A stretch of DNA of 64,000 nucleotides from Crateriforma conspicua. GTDB lineage: Bacteria > Planctomycetota > Planctomycetia > Pirellulales > Pirellulaceae. The stretch covers positions 5,498,501-5,562,500 of the forward strand of contig NZ_CP036319.1 of NCBI RefSeq assembly GCF_007752935.1, in the 5' to 3' direction. The notes under the pieces were generated by a model, which did not search any database, was not told the origin of the DNA, and saw nothing but the letters and a program-made list of their open reading frames with translations. This document shows, piece after piece, positions 48,949 through 57,306 of the stretch (its first letter is position 1; each line of letters starts with the position of its first letter). A program made the position numbers and the translations under genes.

Positions 48949-49886
48949 TGCTCCCCCCGGTGTCGACGTAGCAATGCTTCGAACATGGCCGACAGGTCAC
49001 CATCGGCCGAAAGCAATTCATCGACCTTGACGGAATCTTCCGCGATCCATCGTGTCAATTGTGGGATCAATTGGTTGACCTCCCGCACTCCGACGGTCAA
49101 ACGGTTGTCCGTCGTCGACAACTCGATCCGCTGAACCTGTGGATGGTTGGCCAAATGTTGCACCAAACGTCCGACCCCATCGCCACGCAACACTATCTCT
49201 TGAGGCGTCGAAGCCACGATCGCATCGATTTCTTCGGCCGTCCCACTGGCCAACAATCGCCCGCCGTGGATCCAAAGAAATGAACGGGTGATGGATTCGA
49301 TTTCGTGCAGCACGTGACTGGCGAACAACAAACTTCGCCCGGCGGAATGCCAACGACGAAGCAGTGCCGTCATTTCATAGCGGCCGACCGGATCCAGACC
49401 GTTGTACGGTTCATCCAAAATCAACAGATCCGGTTCGTGGGCGATCGCCTGGGCCAGCTTGGCTCGCTGGCGCATGCCCAATGAATACCGGCCCATCGGT
49501 CGATCCATCGCATCCGACAAGCCGACCTGTTCCAGAGCGTCATCCGCCCTGCGTCGACTCTCGGCCGCACCAAAGCCATGCAAACGCACCAAGCAACGCA
49601 CCCACTGTCGGGCGGACACGTTGGGGTACAAAACGTCGGTCGCCGGACAAAGGCCGATTTGTCGCAGCACATCACGCTGGCGAAACGGGTCACGACCGAA
49701 AACCCGAACACGGCCGGTCGTCGGTTTCAATTGCCCCGTCAGCAAGTTGATCATCGTCGTCTTGCCGCTTCCATTGGGGCCAATCAACCCGTAGGCACCG
49801 GCGGGAAAACTGCCGCACAGATCGTTGACACCGATCACGCGACCGTACAGTTTTGAAAGACCTTGAAGCTCGATCATTTCAGACAC
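48945..49886 (-). CDS. ABC-transporter ATPase (second pair)
   Basis: 313 residues from a GTG at 49886 (an ATG at 49877 is the alternative). Walker A is GPNGSGKTTMI, signature SLGMRQRAKLAQAI, Walker B LLILDEPYNGLD and the H-loop His is in LLFASHVLHE. The C-terminal ~90 residues are the usual extension of CcmA/NatA-like exporters. The GTG start overlaps the stop of the permease gene upstream by 8 bp, and its own stop overlaps the next permease by 4 bp. Confidence 0.93.
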   Translation of the reverse strand: MSEMIELQGLSKLYGRVIGVNDLCGSFPAGAYGLIGPNGSGKTTMINLLTGQLKPTTGRVRVFGRDPFRQRDVLRQIGLCPATDVLYPNVSARQWVRCLVRLHGFGAAESRRRADDALEQVGLSDAMDRPMGRYSLGMRQRAKLAQAIAHEPDLLILDEPYNGLDPVGRYEMTALLRRWHSAGRSLLFASHVLHEIESITRSFLWIHGGRLLASGTAEEIDAIVASTPQEIVLRGDGVGRLVQHLANHPQVQRIELSTTDNRLTVGVREVNQLIPQLTRWIAEDSVKVDELLSADGDLSAMFEALLRRHRGEQ

Positions 49887-50877
49887 GCAGCCTCGACAAA
49901 ATGCGGTTGCGAATGATCCAAGTTCCCACCACGGTCATTGCCACCAGAACAGCGATCGACGGCCACACACTGCCGTCGGTGTCCTGCACATCAAAGACCC
50001 AAGACTGAACTTTGCCCAACATGTGATAGGGCGAAACCAGACGCCAACGATCCAAGTCGATCCAATCGCTAACGTCAGACATCGATGGACCGCCACGTCC
50101 GCCGAACCGTCGTCTTGGCGGACGCCCCACGCCGGGTGCAAAGGTTAAAAACGTGTAAGCAACGTACCCCAGAACCCAGGTGGCGAACCAAGCAAACGTC
50201 GCATAGCGACTTTCCGGTGTCAGCGATGAATACACCATCGCCAGCGTCGTCGTCGGCAAAATCAAACACAAACTGGCGACCATGACCCGCAGCGGGATGT
50301 CCCACGTTTCGGCGACCACCATCAAGCCGGGTGAGAACAGGACGCCGGTCACATACAGCACGAGCGCCGGAACCGTGACGATGCAGGCAAGAAAGAACCA
50401 CAGCACCGCGGACTTTCCAAACACATATTCCGTCGGCGTCAAAGGACGAGCAAAGTACTGCAGATAAGCACGACTGCGCATGTCGTAACAGACCAGCCTG
50501 GGTGTGATCAGCCCGACCAAAATCACCATCGCATAAAGCTGGGGATAGCGAAAAAAAGCGAGGATCGCGCTGGACCAAATCTCATGACGCACCGCCGCCG
50601 GATCCGTCATGTACTCTGCCGCCAAATCAGGCCGATCGATCGGGGGCGACATCAACAGTCCGACGACTCGGTCGGGTTCCTGCTGGGTGGTGTATTCGAA
50701 CATGAAAATGATTGCGGCCGGGAAAATCACCGGCAGCCAACCCAACATCAACCCGAATCGCAGCCACTTGGCACGCAACACCAGTGATACGCCGCTGCGA
50801 GCGATTGCCAACGGTCGCGTGATACGATTCGTTTTCGATTGGTTCCAACCGCGATAGCCGACATCATGAAGCGCCAT
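49879..50877 (-). CDS. ABC-transporter permease (first pair)
   Basis: 332 residues from the ATG at 50877; the open frame runs to 51141 but lies inside the ATPase gene and looks non-coding. About six membrane helices are visible (LGWLPVIFPAAIIFMFEYT, FFRYPQLYAMVILVGLITP, WFFLACIVTVPALVLYV and others), with a Gly/Arg-rich loop RPPRRRFGGRGGPS that may be cytoplasmic. The start overlaps the ATPase stop by 14 bp. ABC-2-type permease pattern RSRAYLQYFARPLTPTEYVF supports the export type. Confidence 0.82.
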   Translation of the reverse strand: MALHDVGYRGWNQSKTNRITRPLAIARSGVSLVLRAKWLRFGLMLGWLPVIFPAAIIFMFEYTTQQEPDRVVGLLMSPPIDRPDLAAEYMTDPAAVRHEIWSSAILAFFRYPQLYAMVILVGLITPRLVCYDMRSRAYLQYFARPLTPTEYVFGKSAVLWFFLACIVTVPALVLYVTGVLFSPGLMVVAETWDIPLRVMVASLCLILPTTTLAMVYSSLTPESRYATFAWFATWVLGYVAYTFLTFAPGVGRPPRRRFGGRGGPSMSDVSDWIDLDRWRLVSPYHMLGKVQSWVFDVQDTDGSVWPSIAVLVAMTVVGTWIIRNRILSRLRV

Positions 50878-51889
50878 CGGATCCTCCGGTGCCTTTCGTT
50901 GTCGTTCCTTGGCCCGACACCGTGGCGGCGAAATCAACGGAACCTGGTTCCGCGTCAATGGGCATGGTCGCCCCGGTGGCCGCGAAAAAGATCTGCTCCA
51001 ACGAGTTCCTTGCCGGTTCCAATCTCGAAATGGCGGCTCCTGATTGCCCGGCCGTCTGCCAGATTGCAGCCGAGTCATTCGGATCAATCCCGCCGACTTT
51101 CCATCGTCCGTCGATCGTCGCGCTGACCTCATGCCCGGCATTTTGTAGGTCGCGGACCAGAAGCGATGGATCGCCCTGTACCCCCACTTGAACCGAAGGT
51201 TCGGCCGGACGGCTTAGGTTCGCCAAGCTGTCCGAGACGCGCACGGTTCCTCCAACCAAAATGATGACGTGGTCACAAACCGCGCGGACGTCGTGCAAAA
51301 TATGCGTGGACAACAAAATGCTTTTGCCATGCCGCTGGCCCAAGGTACGAATGCGGTCCAACATCGAACGTCGTTGCTTTGGATCCAACCCGGTCGTGGG
51401 CTCGTCCAAGATCAAAAGGTCTGGGTCGTGCACCAAGGCCTGGGCGAACTTCAATTTTTGCCGCATGCCCGTCGAATACGACTCGACTTCGCGATAGCGT
51501 TCTTCACCGACATCACAGAAGTCCAGGATTTCGTGCGAGCGACGCAACGCTTCGATCCTGGGCAACCCCGACAACTCAGCCATCAAGGCCACGGATTCGA
51601 TTCCGGTCAACCCAGCGATATAGCAATCGTCTTCGGGGGAATATCCGATGGCATCTCGGATTGCCCGTACCTGTTCCGGCCATTGCAATCCCATGACATC
51701 GCCCGCGCCGGTTTGTGTCCGCACCAAACCCAAAAGCGCTTTAATGAACGTGCTCTTGCCACTGCCGTTGGGCCCCAACAAACCAGTGACGCCGGGACGG
51801 ATCTTCAATGACACGTCATCCAGTGCCACCACCTCTCGATATCGCTTCGTAAGACCGTCGATGGAAACGACGTGAGACTCAGACGTCAT
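50864..51889 (-). CDS. ABC-transporter ATPase (first pair)
   Basis: 341 residues. Walker A is GPNGSGKSTFIKALLG, signature STGMRQKLKFAQAL, Walker B LLILDEPTTGLDPKQRR and the H-loop His is in LSTHILHDV. It begins the four-gene cluster on the minus strand and the next genes all overlap, so the cluster is probably one transcript. It shows the same general design as the second ATPase (48945) but longer, with a C-terminal extension that includes EQIFFAATGATMPIDAEP. The cargo of the exporter is unknown. Confidence 0.93.
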   Translation of the reverse strand: MTSESHVVSIDGLTKRYREVVALDDVSLKIRPGVTGLLGPNGSGKSTFIKALLGLVRTQTGAGDVMGLQWPEQVRAIRDAIGYSPEDDCYIAGLTGIESVALMAELSGLPRIEALRRSHEILDFCDVGEERYREVESYSTGMRQKLKFAQALVHDPDLLILDEPTTGLDPKQRRSMLDRIRTLGQRHGKSILLSTHILHDVRAVCDHVIILVGGTVRVSDSLANLSRPAEPSVQVGVQGDPSLLVRDLQNAGHEVSATIDGRWKVGGIDPNDSAAIWQTAGQSGAAISRLEPARNSLEQIFFAATGATMPIDAEPGSVDFAATVSGQGTTTKGTGGSDGAS

Positions 51890-52411
51890 TGGCGAATCAT
51901 TTTTATGCGTTCCCTATCTGACCACCGGTCGGCGGACGTGATGGATGAAATGGGCGAAATCGGCCGGGCGATCCGATGCGATGACCAGGCAAGACGTTCC
52001 GATCAGGCCTTAGGAACGTCAGCACAATCAAAGGGGGTAAACAGACCACTTTCGCACGCCGCCGCGTGATCTTGGTTCGGCACCGCATCAAAAAAGTTTC
52101 ACACCACACCGGGAAACAATCGTAGCGTCCGTGGGGCATCATCGGTGCCTCGGGGCAGGGAAGACACGATCCGCCGAAAGGTTTTCCTCATCCGTACAGA
52201 TTCACTGACCGATAAAATCGAAGGGCGCCCGCGCCAAAGGTGCGCCACAACCGGATCCCGTCAATATCCATCAGGATGCTTGATTTTGGCCGACCAAGCT
52301 TCACGTACGTCTCGATCGCTGCGTTCGGTGCTGCACCGTTGGCTGCCGGTGCGCCAAGAACCGAATGGCCCGTCGCCAATCGGCGAGGGCCCGGGTGACC
52401 CCAGCGGCACG
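51890..52411. other. Divergent intergenic region between the ABC cluster and the Mla operon
   Basis: 522 bp. The plus frame of mlaE is open from 52145, but those 89 codons are polar and Arg-rich and are taken as non-coding. The region should contain the promoters of both operons. No RNA, repeat or hairpin was recognised. Confidence 0.4.
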
Positions 52412-53233
52412 ATGCGACCGGTCGAAAAGTGGGTCACCGATTGGGGATCCGCGGTCATCGACGGTGTCAGCACCGTGGGCGACATGGCCGTGTTCGCGTG
52501 GCAAATGTGCACTTGGATGTTCACACGGTTGCCCAAACGCGGAACCCTGCTGACAAACTTCTACCAGGTCGGCGTGCTCAGTCTGCCGGTGGTGGCGTTG
52601 ACCGGAACGTTCATCGGAATGGTCTTGGCCGTCCAAAGCTACTATCAGTTTCACGCCATCGGTTTGGAAAGCCGCTTGGGCGTTGTCATCAACACTTCGC
52701 TGGTCCGTGAACTGGGGCCGGTGCTGGCGGCCACCATGCTGGCCGGACGTGTGGGCGGTGCGATGGCGGCGGTGCTGGGCACCATGCGAGTGACCGAACA
52801 AATCGATGCGTTGACGGCCATGGGTGCCGATCCGATCCACTACTTGGTGGTGCCGCGATTCCTTGCCTGCATCCTGTTGATTCCTGCCCTGACGATCATG
52901 GCCGATTTCATGGGCATCGTCGGAGGGTACTTTTACAGCGTGATCATTCTGCACATCGATCACGCGGCGTATCTGAACCATTCACGCGAAGGGGTCGTCG
53001 GATTCGATCTGTTTTCCGGCGTGTTCAAAAGTGTGTTCTTCGGCGGCATCATCGCGGTGGTTTCGTGTTACCGCGGTTTTCATTGTGATCCGGGTGCCGA
53101 AGGGGTTGGTAAAGCGGCGACCGCGGCTTTCGTTTATTCCTTTGTGCTGATTTTGGCCATCGATTTGTTTTTGAACATCGTTCTGGACGCGGTGTACTTC
53201 ATGATCTACCCCGAAGGAACATCGCTGCTATGA
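52412..53233 (+). CDS. mlaE: MlaE-family phospholipid ABC permease
   Basis: 273 residues from the ATG at 52412, close to the usual length of about 260. The family signature is clear: FYQVGVLSLPVVALTGTFIG, VLAVQSYYQFHAIGLESRLG, LVRELGPVLAATMLAGRVGG, then MRVTEQIDALTAMGADP and LACILLIPALTIMADFMGIV. MlaE is the inner-membrane permease of the Mla lipid-transport machinery, working with MlaF and MlaD to move glycerophospholipids between inner and outer membrane. Its stop overlaps mlaF by 4 bp. The usual small MlaB subunit is not visible in this operon. Confidence 0.93.
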   Translation: MRPVEKWVTDWGSAVIDGVSTVGDMAVFAWQMCTWMFTRLPKRGTLLTNFYQVGVLSLPVVALTGTFIGMVLAVQSYYQFHAIGLESRLGVVINTSLVRELGPVLAATMLAGRVGGAMAAVLGTMRVTEQIDALTAMGADPIHYLVVPRFLACILLIPALTIMADFMGIVGGYFYSVIILHIDHAAYLNHSREGVVGFDLFSGVFKSVFFGGIIAVVSCYRGFHCDPGAEGVGKAATAAFVYSFVLILAIDLFLNIVLDAVYFMIYPEGTSLL

Positions 53234-54075
53234 CCGATGATTCCATCCCATCCGAAACCGATACGAACGCATTGATCGATGTGGACAATGTCAGCATGGT
53301 CTTGAACGACCAATGCATTTTGAAAGACATCAACGTGCAAATCACTCGCGGTCAAACCGTGGCCGTGATCGGGGAAAGCGGTTGTGGCAAAACGGTGTTC
53401 ATGAAAACACTGGTCGGCTTGCTGAAGCCCACACGCGGCCAAGTCCGTTTCGACGGACAGTCCTTGGGCCAGATGTCACAAGGCGAATTGACGGCAACGC
53501 GACGTCGTTTTGGTTTTGTTTTTCAAAACGCCGCGTTGTTTGACAGCATGACGATCTATGAAAACGTCGCATTTCCCCTTCGTCAGGAAAAGGTTCAGCC
53601 GCCGGAATCGGACGTGCGGAACCGTGTAATGCGACACCTGGCCGAAGTTGGCTTGCCGACTTCAGCGGCCGCCAAACGACCGGCGGAACTGTCCGGCGGG
53701 ATGCGCAAACGCGTTGGACTGGCCCGGGCGTTGATCTTAAAGCCCGAACTGGTCGTCTACGACGAACCGACCACCGGTTTGGATCCGATCATGAGTGACG
53801 TGATCAATGAATTGATCCTGGACACCCGACGTCGCTACCCCGTTACCAGTATCGTCGTCACCCACGACATGCATACGGCACGCAAGGTGTCCGATCGCGT
53901 GTTGATGTTTTTTCCACGCTGGCGACTGGAACCTGACGACAGCCAAATTCTGTTCGACGGTCCACCGAGTGAACTGGAAAACGCGCCGGACCGCCGCGTT
54001 CGACAGTTCGTCCGCGGCGAGGCCGGTGAACGCTTGGATGAAATGACCCGACAAGTGGATTCGATTTCGGGATAA
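53230..54075 (+). CDS. mlaF: MlaF-family ABC ATPase of phospholipid transport
   Basis: 281 residues. Walker A is IGESGCGKTVFMKTL, signature ELSGGMRKRVGLARALI, Walker B LVVYDEPTTGLDPIMS and H-loop SIVVTHDMHTARK. Sequence order and spacing match MlaF rather than an exporter ATPase. The start ATGA overlaps mlaE. It powers lipid transport through MlaE. mlaD follows after 11 bp, with AAAGGA ahead of its start. The C-terminal tail (DEMTRQVDSIS) is free of motifs. Confidence 0.93.
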   Translation: MTDDSIPSETDTNALIDVDNVSMVLNDQCILKDINVQITRGQTVAVIGESGCGKTVFMKTLVGLLKPTRGQVRFDGQSLGQMSQGELTATRRRFGFVFQNAALFDSMTIYENVAFPLRQEKVQPPESDVRNRVMRHLAEVGLPTSAAAKRPAELSGGMRKRVGLARALILKPELVVYDEPTTGLDPIMSDVINELILDTRRRYPVTSIVVTHDMHTARKVSDRVLMFFPRWRLEPDDSQILFDGPPSELENAPDRRVRQFVRGEAGERLDEMTRQVDSISG

Positions 54076-54086
54076 AGGATTGCATC

Positions 54087-55514
54087 ATGGACGAAAACAG
54101 AATGCGATTCGGCGTCGGCGTCCTCGTGATTGCCGCCATCGGAATCGGAATCATTTTGACCTTTCTATTCGGCGCGTTTCCAACGGTGCTGAATCGCGAA
54201 TACACGTTGGACGTCTGGTTTCCATCGTCCGAAGGCGTCAGCACGAATACACCGGTATTGCGTGACGGTTTTCGGATCGGGCGGGTCAGCAACATTCGCC
54301 TGGTCGATGACTTTGACGAACACCCCGAAGGCGGCGTGATCTTGACGCTGCGTTTGGGTCAAGAGTTCGTGTTGACCCACGAATACGTTCCTCGCATCGG
54401 CAACGGATCTTTCATCACGGGTGATTCCAAACTGGAATTCGTTCGTGCCAGCCGAACGGAACTGGCAACGCTGCTGGACGGCAACTTGGACTTGATCGAC
54501 GAACCCTATTCCGACGGCGAATATTTCAAGCACGGCCGAAAGGCGGCGGATCCGTTCAGCGTCCTGTTCGACTTGGAAGACGATATCCGATTGACCATGG
54601 AATCGATTCGTGGGGCCGGCGTTTCGGTCGAACAGGCCGGTCGCAGTGTCCAGTCGATGGTCGGAGACCTTCGATCGGTGATTGGTATGGCCCCGGCACC
54701 ACCGGCCGGACGCGGCGCGGTGTCCGACGATCCATCGGTCCGAACCGCGGGTTATCAAAACCCACCATCGATGAAATTGGCACAAAACACGCCGCCCAGT
54801 TTTGCCCAACCGCAGCCCCCGGGCCAAACCATTTCGCCACGCAACGATGCCACCCTGCGTGATCTGGCGGATGAAGCCATTCGGACGCTGGAAGAATTTC
54901 AGGGTGCAATTCGTGATGTCCGGCAGATCGTCAGCAATCCCAACATCCGGCAAAACATCGAAACGTCGATAGAAAAGGTTCCCGGTTTTATCGACCAGGC
55001 CACCGAGACGTTGCAAAGCGCAAGCGATTCGTTTGACAGCTTTGAAAGGGCAGGGCGGCAATTCGAACAAGTCGGCTCGACCGCGGATCAAACACTGCAA
55101 AACGTGGACACGGCGGTCGAAGATGCGGTCGTTAAACTGAACGCGACGCTGGGAGGTCTTGAAAAAACCATCGCCAATGTTGAACGCTTTACCGAACCCC
55201 TGGGGGCACGCGGTGGCGAATTGATTGAACAAGTCTTGACCAGCTTGGCCAACCTGGACAACGCCGTGATTGAATTACAATCGGTCGGCCAGATGATCAA
55301 CCGCAGCGACGGAACCTTGCGTCGGCTGATCGAGGACGACGAAATGTACTATGACGTGCTTCGTACCGTGAAGAATATCGAAAACGCCACCGCGCGGATT
55401 CGCCCGATCCTGGACGACGTTCGCGTCTTTACCGACAAAGTCGCGCGAGATCCACGACAATTGGGCGTCCGCGGTGCATTGACCAATCGTCCCAACGGCC
55501 TTGGCTTGAAGTGA
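54087..55514 (+). CDS. mlaD: MlaD-family MCE-domain protein
   Basis: 475 residues, well above the ~180 of E. coli MlaD. One transmembrane helix near residues 10-28 (VLVIAAIGIGIILTFLFGAF) anchors it. The MCE domain follows at about 40-125: YTLDVWFPSSEGVSTNTPVL, FRIGRVSNIRLVDDFDEHPE, YVPRIGNGSFITGDSKLEFV. The remainder is a Pro/Gly-poor helical region broken by a Pro-rich hinge near residues 205-250, and ends in long amphipathic helices (YDVLRTVKNIENATARIRPI). MCE rings carry lipid between membranes; the long helical part is like the tunnel seen in other MCE proteins. Its stop overlaps the cyclase start as GTGA. Confidence 0.88.
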   Translation: MDENRMRFGVGVLVIAAIGIGIILTFLFGAFPTVLNREYTLDVWFPSSEGVSTNTPVLRDGFRIGRVSNIRLVDDFDEHPEGGVILTLRLGQEFVLTHEYVPRIGNGSFITGDSKLEFVRASRTELATLLDGNLDLIDEPYSDGEYFKHGRKAADPFSVLFDLEDDIRLTMESIRGAGVSVEQAGRSVQSMVGDLRSVIGMAPAPPAGRGAVSDDPSVRTAGYQNPPSMKLAQNTPPSFAQPQPPGQTISPRNDATLRDLADEAIRTLEEFQGAIRDVRQIVSNPNIRQNIETSIEKVPGFIDQATETLQSASDSFDSFERAGRQFEQVGSTADQTLQNVDTAVEDAVVKLNATLGGLEKTIANVERFTEPLGARGGELIEQVLTSLANLDNAVIELQSVGQMINRSDGTLRRLIEDDEMYYDVLRTVKNIENATARIRPILDDVRVFTDKVARDPRQLGVRGALTNRPNGLGLK

Positions 55515-57097
55515 ACCGGATTTCCGATGCCGTAACGCCACGACCGCGATCCTGGTCTTTTGCACAACGCCACGCACTGATCTTGGTGTTGCTGTCACCG
55601 GTGCTGGCAAATTTGGTCGGCAGCCTGTTCAACATCCTGTACAACCAGACGCAAGTACAGCCGTTGCTGACCGAACGCCAGATGGACCGCTTCTTCGAAG
55701 TCGTCAAATGGTTCAACTTGGTCGTGTATCCCATCGCGATCGCCTGCTTTGTGGTCCCGGTCACGCGGCTGCGTCCAATTCATCGCCGGCTGATCAACGG
55801 CGACCCCGTCGATCGCGATGAATTGTCATCGGCCCAGCGATTGATCATCAATTTGCCGTGGTGGTTTCTAATCGTTGCCGCAATCGGTTGGCTGATTTGC
55901 ATTCCGGTTTTCCCGCTTGCCTTGATCGCTCTGGGCGAACCCGTTTTCGGCGAAGTGATCACGCACTTGATCACTTCGTTCTTGATCGCGTCGTTGATTG
56001 CGGTGACCCAAAGCTTCTTTGCGGTCGAACTGACCATTCAGAAGACACTGTTTCCAGTATTCTTCCAATCGGATTCACCAGCAAGTGTGCCCGGCGCGAG
56101 ACCACTTTCGATTACCCATCGTGGATTGCTGTGGTCGTTTACCGCGGTTGTTTGCCCGGTCGTTTCGTTGTTGTTGATCGTCTTGGTTCCGGATGCCGCC
56201 CACCGCGCACCGCTGTTCGCGATTGCCGTTGCGGTGGTGGCCATTGCGTTTGGGTTCGCCACCAGTTGGATGCTGGGGCGATTGGTCGTTCGGCCGATCC
56301 GAACGTTGAAACTTGCATCACAACGCATCGCCGACGGACACCTGAACACTCATGTGCCGCTGCAGCACGCTGATGAGTTTGGGTTACTGATCGAAAGCTT
56401 CAACCGCATGGCCGGCGGGTTACGCGAGCGAGAACGCTTGCAACAAACCTTCGGACGTCACGTTGGTCAAGAAGCCGCCAAGCAAATCCTTCAACAGGGC
56501 GACGCCGGTGGCGGCCGGGAACAAAGCGTGTCGATCATGTTTGTCGACGTACGCAATTTCACCATGCATTCGTCACAGCAACCGCCTCATGAAATCGTTG
56601 CCGCATTGAACACGTTTTTCGGCGCTGCGGTGGAACGGATCGAAGGCCGCGGTGGGATGGTCAACAAGTTCCTGGGCGACGGCTTGATGGCCATTTTCGG
56701 CGTCGGCACCGAAGCCGAACGACACGCCGACCAGGCCGTTGCCGCCGCCATTGATTTGCAGTCGTTTGTCGTCGACCATGCCGACAGGTTCATTGATCTT
56801 CATTGGCCCGGCTTCGCCATCGGCATCGGAATCAATTCAGGAAAAGCCATCGTCGGTAGCATTGGTTCACCACGGCGACAGGAATACACCGCGATGGGCG
56901 ACACGGTGAACGTCGCGGCCCGAGTCGAATCGCTGACCAAGACTTTGACGCAGCCCATTCTGATCACCGCATCAACACGATCCTTGCTGACACAACCATT
57001 CACGTTGCACCCGCAGTCACCGCAGAACGTGAAGGGCAAGGCGGTTCCGATTGAACTGTTCGCGGTCGAATCTTCCGTGTCCACGGCGAACCGCTAA
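55511..57097 (+). CDS. Membrane class III adenylate/guanylate cyclase
   Basis: 528 residues from a GTG that overlaps mlaD (GTGA). The N-terminal half has about six membrane helices (ILVLLSPVLANLVGSLFNIL, YPIAIACFVVPVTRL, LPWWFLIVAAIGWLICIPV and others). A HAMP-like linker (GRLVVRPIRTLKLASQRIAD, then ADEFGLLIESFNRMAGGLRE) leads into the catalytic domain. Metal-binding Asp in VSIMFVDVRNFT and LGDGLMAIFG, and NVAARVES, are present. Lys in MVNKFLGDG and Thr in EYTAMGDTVNVAARV fit an ATP-specific (adenylyl) enzyme, but that is only a prediction. It makes a cyclic nucleotide signal. The tight linkage to the Mla genes is unusual. Confidence 0.88.
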   Translation: MNRISDAVTPRPRSWSFAQRHALILVLLSPVLANLVGSLFNILYNQTQVQPLLTERQMDRFFEVVKWFNLVVYPIAIACFVVPVTRLRPIHRRLINGDPVDRDELSSAQRLIINLPWWFLIVAAIGWLICIPVFPLALIALGEPVFGEVITHLITSFLIASLIAVTQSFFAVELTIQKTLFPVFFQSDSPASVPGARPLSITHRGLLWSFTAVVCPVVSLLLIVLVPDAAHRAPLFAIAVAVVAIAFGFATSWMLGRLVVRPIRTLKLASQRIADGHLNTHVPLQHADEFGLLIESFNRMAGGLRERERLQQTFGRHVGQEAAKQILQQGDAGGGREQSVSIMFVDVRNFTMHSSQQPPHEIVAALNTFFGAAVERIEGRGGMVNKFLGDGLMAIFGVGTEAERHADQAVAAAIDLQSFVVDHADRFIDLHWPGFAIGIGINSGKAIVGSIGSPRRQEYTAMGDTVNVAARVESLTKTLTQPILITASTRSLLTQPFTLHPQSPQNVKGKAVPIELFAVESSVSTANR

Positions 57098-57306
57098 TCA
57101 GGCGGCGATTTCCGCTGACCTAGAGCCTTACTGCTGTCGCGACCCCCGCATTGGCGACATACGAATCAACGCCACCTTTGGGTTGCGGACGGATCTATAA
57201 TCGGGCATTCGCTTCCGCTGCCCGGGCCACGACTGTCAAAGCCACGTTGTCTGACGTGGCGGCGTCCTCCTATGCTCCCACCTTTTTCAACCCCGCCATC
57301 AATCCC

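Noticed and set aside
52145-52411. 89-codon extension of mlaE
   Set aside because: It is Arg/Ser/Pro-rich and absent from the family length; the ATG at 52412 gives a normal MlaE.
54165-55232. 355-codon minus-strand frame opposite mlaD
   Set aside because: Composition is shadow-like and the plus strand carries an MCE-domain gene in an operon.
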